DNA from: a virus
IMG/VR virus record: IMGVR_UViG_3300021088_000016
Coordinates: 1-52,010 of that record
Reading direction: 5' to 3' (one strand)
Length of the DNA stretch: 52,010 nucleotides
This document shows, one piece after another, positions 29,610-37,896 of this stretch. Numbering within the stretch: the first letter of the stretch is position 1; each line of letters starts with the position of its first letter. The notes beneath the pieces are model-generated. The model saw only the letters and a list, made by a program, of their open reading frames with translations, searched no databases and was not told where the DNA came from. Both the position numbers and the translations under genes were made by a program.

Positions 29610-32005
29610 TAAGAAATTCCTAACGTATTGACAACAGACCAACCAGAGATATTAAACGGCTGTCCTGTCTGAGAGCCTACTTTAAACTGGAGGACATACC
29701 CATTGCCTCTTACTCTAAGTTTACGTATTGTTTTGTTATACAAAGGTTGAAACGTAGTTACGACTTGAACTGAGGATGTTCTATTAGATAAAGGACTGTT
29801 GTTAAAGTCCCATAGACCTTGAAAAGTGTATGCAGTCGTAGGGATTTCCGAGTACATCCAAATGTACTGCGGCTGAAACTTCTTCTGGCCCTTACCTGCA
29901 AGATTATAAGCAGTTACGAAATAACTGGTATAGTCACTTAATGTACCTGTTGAGTTCCAATCTTGCCAATTGACGTTGTCCCTCTCTTCAGAGAATGTAA
30001 AGGTATTTAGATTTGTAAATGTAAAGTATTTAAACGTAGGCGTAGGGTATAAGGCCGGAGTAGCTCCTGTGAACTCAATATAGTTCACGCCCAGAAGATT
30101 AGCGGTAGGCGATATAGTCCAGTTGTAGAAAGCTTCTGTATACGTTAAGAAATTCAATACTGAGTCAAAAGTATAACGCGAAGTAATGTCTGTCTCTTGA
30201 GTACTTTTATATAACCATTGAACAACCCCGGTGATATGGTTATAGCTTCCCCTTGCATAGAGTTTACTAGCTAAGGGAATGCTTTGGTAAAACTGTTTAA
30301 TGGAGGGTAGAGTAAGATTCTTTACTTCTAATGATCTCTGTCCTGAAGTATAGGATTGCCCGGGCACTACTGCGTATATAGCTTCATTGTTCCAGAACAT
30401 AGGGTAGCCTGCAACATCTACGAAAGATGTACCTGATATACAATGTTCTCCTGAAATTTTAGTTACCGTATAATCGTTGGCAGTAAAACCTAGTCCAGCA
30501 TTTCCTGTAATAAACCAAATACCGTTTGCAGCAAATACAAGAAGACCATTGGAGACAGAGAACAATTTATAGATGGCCCCTGATCCTTGGATGGTTATTA
30601 CTCCGCCATCAGTAGGTAAGAGATCAAACAAAGTCTCGCTAGTGGGATCGTTAGCTTGGTAACACATCCCAAATTGATTAGGTGTTTGAATGATCTGCGA
30701 GAAGTAGATATCTTCTGTCCACGTAGTGAACGTACCATTACCGTCTACATACGAAGCATTAACACCTGAGTACCACACCCTGCCTTGAAACCAAGATCCC
30801 GTGGAAGCTCGGTTTAAAGTAAAGGCTCTATCCGCATTAGTTAACCCAGATACAGCGTTTCTGTTTCTATCAAAAGTAGAGAAGATGTAGAAACCTTTAG
30901 GTGCTGGACCTGAACTTAAGGTAATATTAGAGACAGTTACAGCAGGATTAAAAGCTCCTGTAGAATCTTTGAAAGTCCACCATACGTCTGCATTAGAAGG
31001 GAAGGCACTTGCTGCAGCACCGAAAGTGGCGATTTGTCCACCCGGAACATTTGGAACTATATTCCAGGTAATATTTGTTGGCGTCTGTCCAGTGAAAGAT
31101 GACGGATTTATGGAGGTTACATTAATAGTTATGTTAGTTCCTGCGTATGCAGAAACAGATCCTCCTAAAGTTACGTTTGAATATCGTTGCCCAAATTGTC
31201 CATACCCAGTAGCAGTTATTGCAGTGCCTGTAGTAATTGAAAGACCAGATTGAGCTACAAAAACTTGTAACCCTAGATTAAGAGTAAAAGCAGATGTGGA
31301 CGTTGCGTTCCACGCAGAGGATCTCGTCCATCCTTGGTTCATTAGATTATATAAATGAGTACCCGTATCTGCAATAGGGCGTAAGTCAACCGGTACTCCA
31401 GGTTCTTGGTTACCTACAAAATCTCTGATTAAAACAGAGATGACACTCGCAGTAATAGTACTTGGAGGGCCCGGTGTATACGTGCAATAGATTGGGTCTA
31501 TGTTTGTATTAAAGACAAACAAATATCCATTACCTGCTGCAAATTGACATTCTGTAGTACTGGGAGAACCACCCCCGGTAGGCATAAATTGCGTTAAAGA
31601 TACAGTGGTGGCAACCCTATTAGATGATAAAGAGTTGCTTGTAGTTGTCCCACTTATATTATAGAAAGCTAACAAGGATCCTACTTGCGCTACTAGAATT
31701 TGAGAGTTTCCATCCCCTCCGGCATTTGTCCATACGAAAGTGCTTATTGCTAGGTTGGTTCTAGGACCAAGATTAGCAGTAACAAAATTCAATTCGTAGT
31801 CGATGCCCTGACGGCGGGTAACGTTGCCAACACGCGTGAACGTGCAGTTCTGTGTATCCGTAGCTGCGTTCTCAGGGAAATTAAGGCCGGTGAACTCAGT
31901 TTTAAGCCCTCCCACGAAGCTATTCATTAAGGAGGGCACAGAAGGCTGAGGCTGACCTTGAGGTAGTGAAAACTGGCTGGTCCTACGACCAGAAGGCTTA
32001 GCCAT
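29609..32005 (-). CDS. Tail tubular protein B-like (T7 gp12-like)
   Basis: 798 aa. The N-terminal NSFVGGLKTEFTGLNFPENAATDTQNC followed by GNVTRRQGIDYELN is the characteristic opening of phage tail nozzle proteins (S-F-x-G-G ... R-P/Q-G). The long remainder is beta-sheet rich, as expected for the nozzle through which DNA leaves. Lies two genes after tail tubular protein A, as in T7. Confidence 0.87.
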   Translation of the reverse strand: MAKPSGRRTSQFSLPQGQPQPSVPSLMNSFVGGLKTEFTGLNFPENAATDTQNCTFTRVGNVTRRQGIDYELNFVTANLGPRTNLAISTFVWTNAGGDGNSQILVAQVGSLLAFYNISGTTTSNSLSSNRVATTVSLTQFMPTGGGSPSTTECQFAAGNGYLFVFNTNIDPIYCTYTPGPPSTITASVISVLIRDFVGNQEPGVPVDLRPIADTGTHLYNLMNQGWTRSSAWNATSTSAFTLNLGLQVFVAQSGLSITTGTAITATGYGQFGQRYSNVTLGGSVSAYAGTNITINVTSINPSSFTGQTPTNITWNIVPNVPGGQIATFGAAASAFPSNADVWWTFKDSTGAFNPAVTVSNITLSSGPAPKGFYIFSTFDRNRNAVSGLTNADRAFTLNRASTGSWFQGRVWYSGVNASYVDGNGTFTTWTEDIYFSQIIQTPNQFGMCYQANDPTSETLFDLLPTDGGVITIQGSGAIYKLFSVSNGLLVFAANGIWFITGNAGLGFTANDYTVTKISGEHCISGTSFVDVAGYPMFWNNEAIYAVVPGQSYTSGQRSLEVKNLTLPSIKQFYQSIPLASKLYARGSYNHITGVVQWLYKSTQETDITSRYTFDSVLNFLTYTEAFYNWTISPTANLLGVNYIEFTGATPALYPTPTFKYFTFTNLNTFTFSEERDNVNWQDWNSTGTLSDYTSYFVTAYNLAGKGQKKFQPQYIWMYSEIPTTAYTFQGLWDFNNSPLSNRTSSVQVVTTFQPLYNKTIRKLRVRGNGYVLQFKVGSQTGQPFNISGWSVVNTLGIS

Positions 32006-32007
32006 GC

Positions 32008-32343
32008 TTAATCAATTACTTCTCTAATCTGAATGTTACGGGTATTGAAGTACTTTGTTAAGAACTTCTCAGCTTGATCAAATTTAGTGAACTTTACATC
32101 CTTAAGAGCACCAGGTAGATCTCCCTTATCGTACTTGAAGTACCAAAGGTTGAAGGACCCTTCGTCCCTTAAAGCATGGATTTTATTCTCTCCACTAAAC
32201 AGTCTTTTATCGACTAATCCTGTGCTACTGATTGGAGCCTTATCATCAATCAATTCTAAAGCGAATGCACGGTCATTCCCCCGCATCTTGGTATTCTTAT
32301 TAGGGTCAAGGAATGATTCTCTGTAATAGCCTAGGGCCACCAT
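32008..32343 (-). CDS. Small protein between the tail tube genes, 111 aa
   Basis: MVALGYYRESFLDPNKNTKMRGNDRAFALELIDDK... is alpha/beta with charged loops. It overlaps the tail tubular A gene by 13 bases and is followed two bases later by tail tubular B. Position suggests an assembly factor or minor tail component; no family recognised. Confidence 0.7.
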   Translation of the reverse strand: MVALGYYRESFLDPNKNTKMRGNDRAFALELIDDKAPISSTGLVDKRLFSGENKIHALRDEGSFNLWYFKYDKGDLPGALKDVKFTKFDQAEKFLTKYFNTRNIQIREVID

Positions 32344-33206
32344 TTACGTCTCCCAAAGTTAGGTAGTTGGTCGAACCAACTTGGTTTATTTACGACAGCT
32401 TTAGTCTTCTGTAGAGCTACCCATTGTCTGTCAATCTCACGTTCTGCGTGTGGGTGTATGGTCTGTTTAAGCTCATAGAAGGCAGCTGCTTTAGCTTCGT
32501 TCAATAATAGAGGGACAGCCCAATCATCCAGGTCAGGGATAAAACTATCCACCATCTGCCACGAAGGAGTGATGAAACCAGAGCATAAAGTCTTACTGGT
32601 CTGTAATGTGGAGTCCTGTGTATTATCGTACGAATCAAATATGAAGTAGTAATTCTGTATTACGGTGCAATACTGAGGTTGCTTATCATTCCTATAATTA
32701 ATCTGGAATGAATCTAATAGTTCAGTGTTAGGGTATAATTGATCATTAAAAGTAAACGTCCCTACGTTAGACGCTGTAGTGTCTAAGCTATTAACCATAG
32801 CCAAGAATTGATCACTGGGAAGGATCTGGACAGCAGAGAAAGAAGGAGGCGATGTAGATCCTAATCCTAACTGAGCAGCTAAGTCTAAGTTCAAATCGTG
32901 GTCTGTTTGGTTCTCTCCAGTCTGAGACCCCAACACATTAGTGTTAAAGTATTGGATATAGTTTAACTTGGCTACGCCCTCGTTAGGCCTGAACATCAAT
33001 GTAGGCTTAGTAGGATCTCCCGAAGACGTAAGCTGGAATAGCTTCTCATGCTCGGGTAACTCGGCTCTACCTAGGATGTTATAATAAGTAGTCCTAAGTA
33101 TTTCAGCAACCTGAAGAGACTCAGGGGTATCTCCGATAGAGTTTACCTGGTCTGAGTTAAGAGAGCTTAAGATACTTTGGGTATAGTCAAGGAGAGTCCT
33201 TTTCAT
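32331..33206 (-). CDS. Tail tubular protein A-like (T7 gp11-like)
   Basis: 291 aa. Helical N-terminus with repeated NSIGDTPES...VAEILRTTYYNILGRAELPEHEKLFQL, the usual opening of gatekeeper/adaptor proteins that dock to the portal. A beta-rich middle and an Arg/Trp-rich C-terminus (REIDRQWVALQKTKAVV) follow. Adjacent to tail tube B. It connects the portal to the tail nozzle. Confidence 0.82.
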   Translation of the reverse strand: MKRTLLDYTQSILSSLNSDQVNSIGDTPESLQVAEILRTTYYNILGRAELPEHEKLFQLTSSGDPTKPTLMFRPNEGVAKLNYIQYFNTNVLGSQTGENQTDHDLNLDLAAQLGLGSTSPPSFSAVQILPSDQFLAMVNSLDTTASNVGTFTFNDQLYPNTELLDSFQINYRNDKQPQYCTVIQNYYFIFDSYDNTQDSTLQTSKTLCSGFITPSWQMVDSFIPDLDDWAVPLLLNEAKAAAFYELKQTIHPHAEREIDRQWVALQKTKAVVNKPSWFDQLPNFGRRKWWP

Positions 33207-33577
33207 TTAAACATACTCGCTACAGAGTGTAAGAAGTAGAAACCCACCACAACCATAATAACATTCCATAAAGAGCTATCGTTAGGTATGGTTGTTGTTC
33301 CAAATCCAGTCTCATCGTAGAAGAAGATCTTACAGAGGATAAAAGCTGGACCCGCAGCGATTAGAGTTTGTATGTAAATGGGTAACTTAGATACACTAGT
33401 CTCTGTGATTAAAGCATCTCGTTGAGCTTGTAGCGTAGCTACGCGTTCCTGGGAAGCGATCTGTGCTTGTTGTGTAGTAGCAGTAAGCGCAGCAATCTTC
33501 TCATTAGCAATGGCATTGGTAATGCCGTTGATAGTAGAGAAGGCCCCGGGGATAAGTCCTAATAAGAAGGATAACAT
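33203..33577 (-). CDS. Putative holin-like membrane protein, 124 aa
   Basis: A hydrophobic N-terminus (MLSFLLGLIPGAFSTINGI), an amphipathic Gln-rich helix, then two likely membrane segments at about 66-86 (PIYIQTLIAAGPAFILCKIFFY) and 100-120 (SLWNVIMVVVGFYFLHSVA). It closes the group of membrane genes after the lysozyme. Holin or a membrane tail/lysis accessory is the best guess. TAATG linkage with its upstream gene. Confidence 0.6.
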   Translation of the reverse strand: MLSFLLGLIPGAFSTINGITNAIANEKIAALTATTQQAQIASQERVATLQAQRDALITETSVSKLPIYIQTLIAAGPAFILCKIFFYDETGFGTTTIPNDSSLWNVIMVVVGFYFLHSVASMFK

Positions 33578-33861
33578 TATGCTTGTAATCCAGCTTTAGT
33601 GGTTAAGCTGCTGACTGTTTGATTATCAGCTAGAGGTTGGACAGTAACTCGCCGTAGCCACTCAAATGTAACCCCTGTCCCTATTACTAACAAAGGCCAT
33701 ACCCAAGAAGGTAACTTCTGGGAAATAGGAGTGATGTCTGTAGTTGATACATACGGTGCAGCCACATCGTGAATAGCAACTGCAGACCCACCTATGGCGT
33801 ATACCCGGGCTACTAAGATAGTTTTAGAGTGTGCGAATAAAGATTTAAGTTTAGACCACAT
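33577..33861 (-). CDS. Small membrane protein of the lysis region, 94 aa
   Basis: One clear membrane segment (KLPSWVWPLLVIGTGVTFEWLRR, about 49-71) and a weaker hydrophobic stretch (ARVYAIGGSAVAIHDVAAPYV). The layout fits a holin-class protein. Overlaps its upstream neighbour and shares TAATG with the next gene. Function not proven. Confidence 0.6.
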   Translation of the reverse strand: MWSKLKSLFAHSKTILVARVYAIGGSAVAIHDVAAPYVSTTDITPISQKLPSWVWPLLVIGTGVTFEWLRRVTVQPLADNQTVSSLTTKAGLQA

Positions 33862-34048
33862 GAACCGGAGGAACCTGAGATACAGGGGCTACAGTAGGCA
33901 CTACGTGAGACTTAATGGTTGAGATATCTGCCTTGACCGTAGCCAAGTCAGCCTCAAGTCCGGCTAAGCCCACGCGACCTGCATAGAAGCCGAAGCCTCC
34001 TGAAGCCAGCATCAGACCTAGTGTAATATAGAAAGGAGTGAGATCCAT
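33851..34048 (-). CDS. Single-helix membrane protein, 65 aa
   Basis: Begins at ATG 34048 rather than the TTG at 34072. MDLTPFYITLGLMLASGGFGFYAGR forms one membrane helix, then a heptad-like helix (LEADLATVKADISTIKSHV) and a Pro/Val-rich tail. The N-in helix with a coiled C-terminus resembles inner-membrane spanins or antiholins, but no partner with a lipoprotein signal was found. Confidence 0.6.
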   Translation of the reverse strand: MDLTPFYITLGLMLASGGFGFYAGRVGLAGLEADLATVKADISTIKSHVVPTVAPVSQVPPVHVV

Positions 34049-34049
34049 T

Positions 34050-34151
34050 TTAATTTCTTTCTCGTGTTGCAATTAAAACTAAGACAATGATGAATAGCGC
34101 TACACCTGCGGCACCAATCATCAATTCATGCTCTGTTAAAAAGATAAACAT
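34050..34151 (-). CDS. 33-aa membrane microprotein of the lysis cassette
   Basis: ATG 34151 shares its A with the lysozyme TAA (TAATG), and TAA at 34050 is just before the next ATG. MFIFLTEHELMIGAAGVALFIIVLVLIATRERN has one membrane helix and a basic tail. Coupling to the lysozyme makes it a candidate pinholin or lysis regulator. Confidence 0.6.
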   Translation of the reverse strand: MFIFLTEHELMIGAAGVALFIIVLVLIATRERN

Positions 34152-34804
34152 TATTTCACCGGTGGGGTTGGAGTATTTGAATATTCGTAAACCAGAAGAC
34201 CGATGACTACAGCTGCTAAAACAAAGAGACCCATAATCATCCAGAAGTATTCCGGAGAAGATCCAGACGCTGCGGCAGCACCTGCAACAACCACTGCACC
34301 CGCAGCAGCAGGACCAGATGTCTTGTTGACTGGAGCAGGAGAAAGGAACAGAGCCTTTTCTGCAGCACGTCTACGAACTAAGCCTTGGAGAACATGTCCG
34401 CCTGCCATATTGTATAGTGCAAGGTGGTCTGCAGCTTCTGCGTAGTGACCTTCATTAAGCAATGGCAGTGCAGAACTATGACCTAGCGCACCAGTGTTGT
34501 ACTGGAAGCTAACCAAAGCATCGTACTGATTCTGGTTCAAAGGAACCTTCACTAGAGTATTTACTTGATTCTCAACTACAGCCAGATCATTAGATAAGTA
34601 CTGGTCTGCTTGAGCTTGGGTAATCTTGTCTCCTACATGAACTGAAGGAGGACCTGCAGACGTAGTATGCCCATAACCAATAGTAAGAACACCGATAGGA
34701 CTTTGCCCAGGCTCTACAACCTTATCGTTATGGTCATCATAAGCTTGAAGGATAAGTCCTTCGAAGCCCTCAATAAACTTTCTTCCATTAGCACTAGTTT
34801 TCAT
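34151..34804 (-). CDS. GH24 lysozyme with C-terminal membrane anchor (endolysin)
   Basis: 217 aa. E15, D24 and T41 correspond to the Glu-Asp-Thr triad of T4-type lysozymes (FEGLILQAYDD, then LTIGYGH), with a longer loop than usual between D24 and T41. QYDALVSFQYNTG and GLVRRRAAEKALF are also typical. It cleaves the glycan strands of peptidoglycan. After the domain comes an Ala/Gly/Val linker, then a membrane helix at about 186-207 (FWMIMGLFVLAAVVIGLLVY). This is unusual, since most membrane-held endolysins use an N-terminal SAR helix. It heads a group of four small membrane genes. Confidence 0.88.
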   Translation of the reverse strand: MKTSANGRKFIEGFEGLILQAYDDHNDKVVEPGQSPIGVLTIGYGHTTSAGPPSVHVGDKITQAQADQYLSNDLAVVENQVNTLVKVPLNQNQYDALVSFQYNTGALGHSSALPLLNEGHYAEAADHLALYNMAGGHVLQGLVRRRAAEKALFLSPAPVNKTSGPAAAGAVVVAGAAAASGSSPEYFWMIMGLFVLAAVVIGLLVYEYSNTPTPPVK

Positions 34805-34813
34805 TTTAGTCCT

Positions 34814-35746
34814 TTAAATTTCAAATGCGCTGCAAGTCAATGCGCCTATAGTTGAAGTTCCTCCAACTTGAACTGAAAGAGTTAAATCAAACCAGATTGG
34901 AGTTCCGATTGTTAACCCAGTAATTACTGCACAAAGATTAAACGGCCAGGTAACATTTGCGTTGGAGCCTCCCCCTACACCTATAGTAGTCCCATAGACA
35001 GTTCCGGTAGCCGCGGCACCATTTGCGGGTGCAGATCCTGTACCTTGTCTTAAACCAATAGTTGAAGCATCGCTGGTAGTGTTATTACTTACCTGTCCTT
35101 GGATAGTCACAAATACTCTAGTACTTGTAGCCGGAGTAATATGACAAACACCCCCAATCCCCATCATTACTGGAGAAGTACTTGTAGTTCCTGTAGGGTT
35201 TGATGGGCCAACTAATAATGTCTGCCCAGTCGCATAAGGATTGGTAGTCCAGGTCATTGCTGAACTAGAACCACCTTGAGATGTTAAATATTGTCCTGCG
35301 GAGCCTGCGGTGGTAGGGAGGTTGAAGTTATATGTTCCTGCAGCTGCCTGGGGAAGAACAGAAACAACTCCGCTGGAACTTCCAGATATTGGTAAACTTC
35401 CTACGTGAACTGTACTGTTAAAAGTATTAGTGCCAGACCAGGTATTATTCCCATCTAAGAAAGGAACAAAGTGTCCTGAAGTGCCTGTCCCTGGAACAAC
35501 AATAGTCGGGTTAGAAACCACATCAATAAGTCTAGCCGGAGAGTTAACAGAACTTGGAGCCGGAAGATTAAGTATTTGATAACTATTCATATCCAAGTTA
35601 GACTGCATTTGATTAGGAGTGCTTCCGTCTAACGATAAGGTATTGTTCAACGCAGTAGTAATACTTGCGCTATTAGCGTTGAGTAATGTCTGCGATGTAG
35701 TGGTGTCTTGAAGATTAGAAATATTGGATAGAGGATTTATTTTCAT
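34814..35746 (-). CDS. Tail fibre-like protein, 310 aa
   Basis: Ser/Thr/Gly-rich, low in charge. The first ~110 residues (LSNISNLQDTTTSQTLLNAN, PNQMQSNLDMNSYQILNLPAP, NSPARLIDVVSNPTIVVPG, GNNTWSGTNTF) match the beginning of the next gene, showing duplication. The C-terminal part is different and ends in a beta-rich domain (VFVTIQGQVSNNTTSDAS...). Probably a trimeric fibre or appendage that attaches by the shared N-terminus. Confidence 0.72.
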   Translation of the reverse strand: MKINPLSNISNLQDTTTSQTLLNANSASITTALNNTLSLDGSTPNQMQSNLDMNSYQILNLPAPSSVNSPARLIDVVSNPTIVVPGTGTSGHFVPFLDGNNTWSGTNTFNSTVHVGSLPISGSSSGVVSVLPQAAAGTYNFNLPTTAGSAGQYLTSQGGSSSAMTWTTNPYATGQTLLVGPSNPTGTTSTSPVMMGIGGVCHITPATSTRVFVTIQGQVSNNTTSDASTIGLRQGTGSAPANGAAATGTVYGTTIGVGGGSNANVTWPFNLCAVITGLTIGTPIWFDLTLSVQVGGTSTIGALTCSAFEI

Positions 35747-37185
35747 TATGCTATCGCCAACTGAGTATCAGTCGTAGGACCTCTGTAATGTAAAGCTCCT
35801 GCTGAAGTTACATACAATATACCTGATCCAGCTAAAGCTAATGGAGCAGAACCAGCCTGTAGCTTCATTGTGATCGTACCTTGTCCTCCCGTAAAAGAAT
35901 TACCAGAAGCAGGGTAATTGCCTACGGCAAGAGTACCTGGCCAATAGAAACCACCTACGCCTGTTTCAGGGGAAGTAGCGGCAATTGGAATTCGGAAGAC
36001 AATGTTACTCGGTGCAGTGTATGTCCCGTCGTTCGTTGTCCCAGTAAAAGCTTGATCTGCATAACCGTTAATAGACCAGGTTTCAGTCTGGGTAAACTTG
36101 CCGTCAGGAGTAACCCCTTGTCCGGCAATTTCACCTAATCTTGAACCGGCCTGAGTAGCTGTAAGGGTTCCATTCCAAGCGCTGGTCCCTGTTCCGTTAA
36201 AGAAGGTGATTAGATTCTGAGTACCCCCTATAGAGTCTGTCCCCCAGATTTCAAGAATGGCACTATTATAAGCTCCGGTAGAAGCTCCGCCAGTATTTAT
36301 AATACTTACGTTACAAGCAGCAGACCCGGATACCCCGTTAGTAATAAGACCTATCCCTGACTGATTCCCACCGTTTAAAACAGGGACTCCAAGTACATTA
36401 GTATCTGCAATTATAATCTGAGGATTATTGCCTGTTCCGCCAGGCTTCTGCGCCATCAACTGCAGTCGGCCTGTAGTATATAGCTGCATAGTCTGGACAG
36501 ATGAAGTTGTTTGGGTGGGAACGTATGATATTTGAAACCTAGGTCCAGTCAGGCTTAGGTTACTAGTTACAAAATTAGAATTACTTCCTACGGATACAAG
36601 CGTAGTCGGATTATTCCCGTCTGTATAAGTACCTGTTCCTGTCCAAGTTTCATTAACAGAAGTAATACCTGAAGTAAAAGTTACTGTGTTATTAAAGGTA
36701 TTGGTGCCAGAATAAGTATTAGTTCCGGTGGAAACTATGGCAGCTAAGTTAGTAGTATTAGAAAAGGTGTTGACACCGCTCCAACTATTTGTAGCGCTGT
36801 TGGTTTGGTTAGAGCTGTTAGTAATAGAAGATCCGCTGAAAGTAACAGCACCAGTGAAGGTGCTGGTACCTGAGTATGTATTGTTACCATTCAAGAACCC
36901 TACCGTACCTCCTGAAGTACCTGTAGGTGGAACAGAGATAGTAGGATTGCTTGCAACATCTACTAATCTAACTGGAGAGTTAAGAGTAGCAGGTGCAGGA
37001 AGATTGAGAATCTGATTACCATTCATGTCCAGATTGGATTTCATCTGATTAGGACTAACTCCACTCAGAGACATGACATCTAAGAACGCAGCCGTAATGG
37101 CCGCATTATTATTGTTAATCGTAGTTACCGCTGTCGTCTGATTAGACAGATTAACTAGATTGGATAGTATCGGTGCTTCCGCCAT
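35746..37185 (-). CDS. Tail fibre-like protein, 479 aa
   Basis: Its N-terminal ~110 residues are a paralogue of those in the next gene (ILSNLVNLSNQTTAV, PNQMKSNLDMNGNQILNLPAP, NSPVRLVDVASNPTI). Repeats of the type NTFSNTTN / NTYSGTNTFNNTVTF and a large beta-rich region follow. Likely the longer of two fibres sharing one attachment module. TAATG links it to the shorter copy. Confidence 0.75.
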   Translation of the reverse strand: MAEAPILSNLVNLSNQTTAVTTINNNNAAITAAFLDVMSLSGVSPNQMKSNLDMNGNQILNLPAPATLNSPVRLVDVASNPTISVPPTGTSGGTVGFLNGNNTYSGTSTFTGAVTFSGSSITNSSNQTNSATNSWSGVNTFSNTTNLAAIVSTGTNTYSGTNTFNNTVTFTSGITSVNETWTGTGTYTDGNNPTTLVSVGSNSNFVTSNLSLTGPRFQISYVPTQTTSSVQTMQLYTTGRLQLMAQKPGGTGNNPQIIIADTNVLGVPVLNGGNQSGIGLITNGVSGSAACNVSIINTGGASTGAYNSAILEIWGTDSIGGTQNLITFFNGTGTSAWNGTLTATQAGSRLGEIAGQGVTPDGKFTQTETWSINGYADQAFTGTTNDGTYTAPSNIVFRIPIAATSPETGVGGFYWPGTLAVGNYPASGNSFTGGQGTITMKLQAGSAPLALAGSGILYVTSAGALHYRGPTTDTQLAIA

Positions 37186-37318
37186 CAGTCTCTCCTGTCT
37201 GCTTCAACCAGTAGTTAGCTTCTTGCAGAGCCCCTTCATACGCAATCAGATTAGCCCTAGTCTGATCTCGTTCTTTTTCCAATAACTTAATTCGCTCTTG
37301 AATGGTGTCTTTCTGCAT
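37151..37318 (-). CDS. Small coiled-coil protein, 55 aa
   Basis: ATG 37318 shares a base with the preceding stop (TAATG) and the frame overlaps the fibre start by 35 bases. MQKDTIQERIKLLEKERDQTRANLIAYEGALQEANYWLKQ is a strong coiled-coil helix. It could be a fibre chaperone or a small virion component. Note GGAGAG near its end is the ribosome site of the fibre gene. Confidence 0.6.
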   Translation of the reverse strand: MQKDTIQERIKLLEKERDQTRANLIAYEGALQEANYWLKQTGETDGGSTDTIQSS

Positions 37319-37839
37319 TACATATAAATCACATAAGCTTCTGAACCAGAAGTGACATTAGTCAAGCGGAGTAAGATCCATTTAATATTGCTACTCACGG
37401 CAAGAGTCTTTGCAGCAGTATTAATATTCGCATCGAATGTTCCCCCAGAGCCTGCGGCTACTGTGATCGTATTAGCTGCAGATCCATTACCCATTGCAAA
37501 CTGGATAACATCTCCAACCTGAGCACCGGCAGAGATCTTATTAACCCCTGATACGATATTAGCGGCAGTGTCTAAAGTAGATGTATTTCCGGCTGAAGGA
37601 GCCTGGATGACAATACCCGTTAAGATCTGTCCAACATCAATAGTAGAAGAGGCCCCTGGAACTGTAGAAATAGGAGTACCTGTTCCTGCGATCCAGTTAG
37701 TCCCCAGAGGATTAACCGGGAACGTCACTGTCCCGACTGTCTGAGGGTAGAGTGATGCCCGCATACGTGAACTGGTTACGACCTGGTCGCTTCCTGCTTC
37801 GTTATCGATACGGGCGTAGTCAATACCACCGTAAGGCAT
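37318..37839 (-). CDS. Virion-associated beta-rich protein, 173 aa
   Basis: MPYGGIDYARIDNEAGSDQVVTSSRMRASLYP... is rich in Ala, Gly, Thr and Val with beta pattern (NTSTLDTAANIVSGV, ANTITVAAGSGG). Low charge and its place between capsid and fibres suggest a decoration or appendage protein. No family recognised. Confidence 0.65.
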   Translation of the reverse strand: MPYGGIDYARIDNEAGSDQVVTSSRMRASLYPQTVGTVTFPVNPLGTNWIAGTGTPISTVPGASSTIDVGQILTGIVIQAPSAGNTSTLDTAANIVSGVNKISAGAQVGDVIQFAMGNGSAANTITVAAGSGGTFDANINTAAKTLAVSSNIKWILLRLTNVTSGSEAYVIYM

Positions 37840-37863
37840 ATTTAATTCCTTTTATAAGGAGGA

Positions 37864-37879
37864 GCCCCCTTACGGGGGC
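37864..37879 (-). promoter_or_regulatory. Intergenic GNRA hairpin in the late transcript
   Basis: Read leftward, GCCCCC-GTAA-GGGGGC forms a six-pair stem with a GTAA (GNRA) tetraloop, between the 239-aa and 173-aa genes. It is followed by TCCTCC, not a T-run, so it is more likely to be an RNA-stabilising or partial attenuation element that sets the ratio of capsid-side to fibre-side mRNA. Confidence 0.45.
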
Positions 37880-37896
37880 ACCTCGATTAGATACCC

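Noticed and set aside
28986-29642. N-terminal extension of the gp14-like protein (starts MVCCQYVRNFL)
   Set aside because: It lies inside the preceding tail gene; ATG 29609 with TAATG overlap and a typical membrane-active start is preferred.
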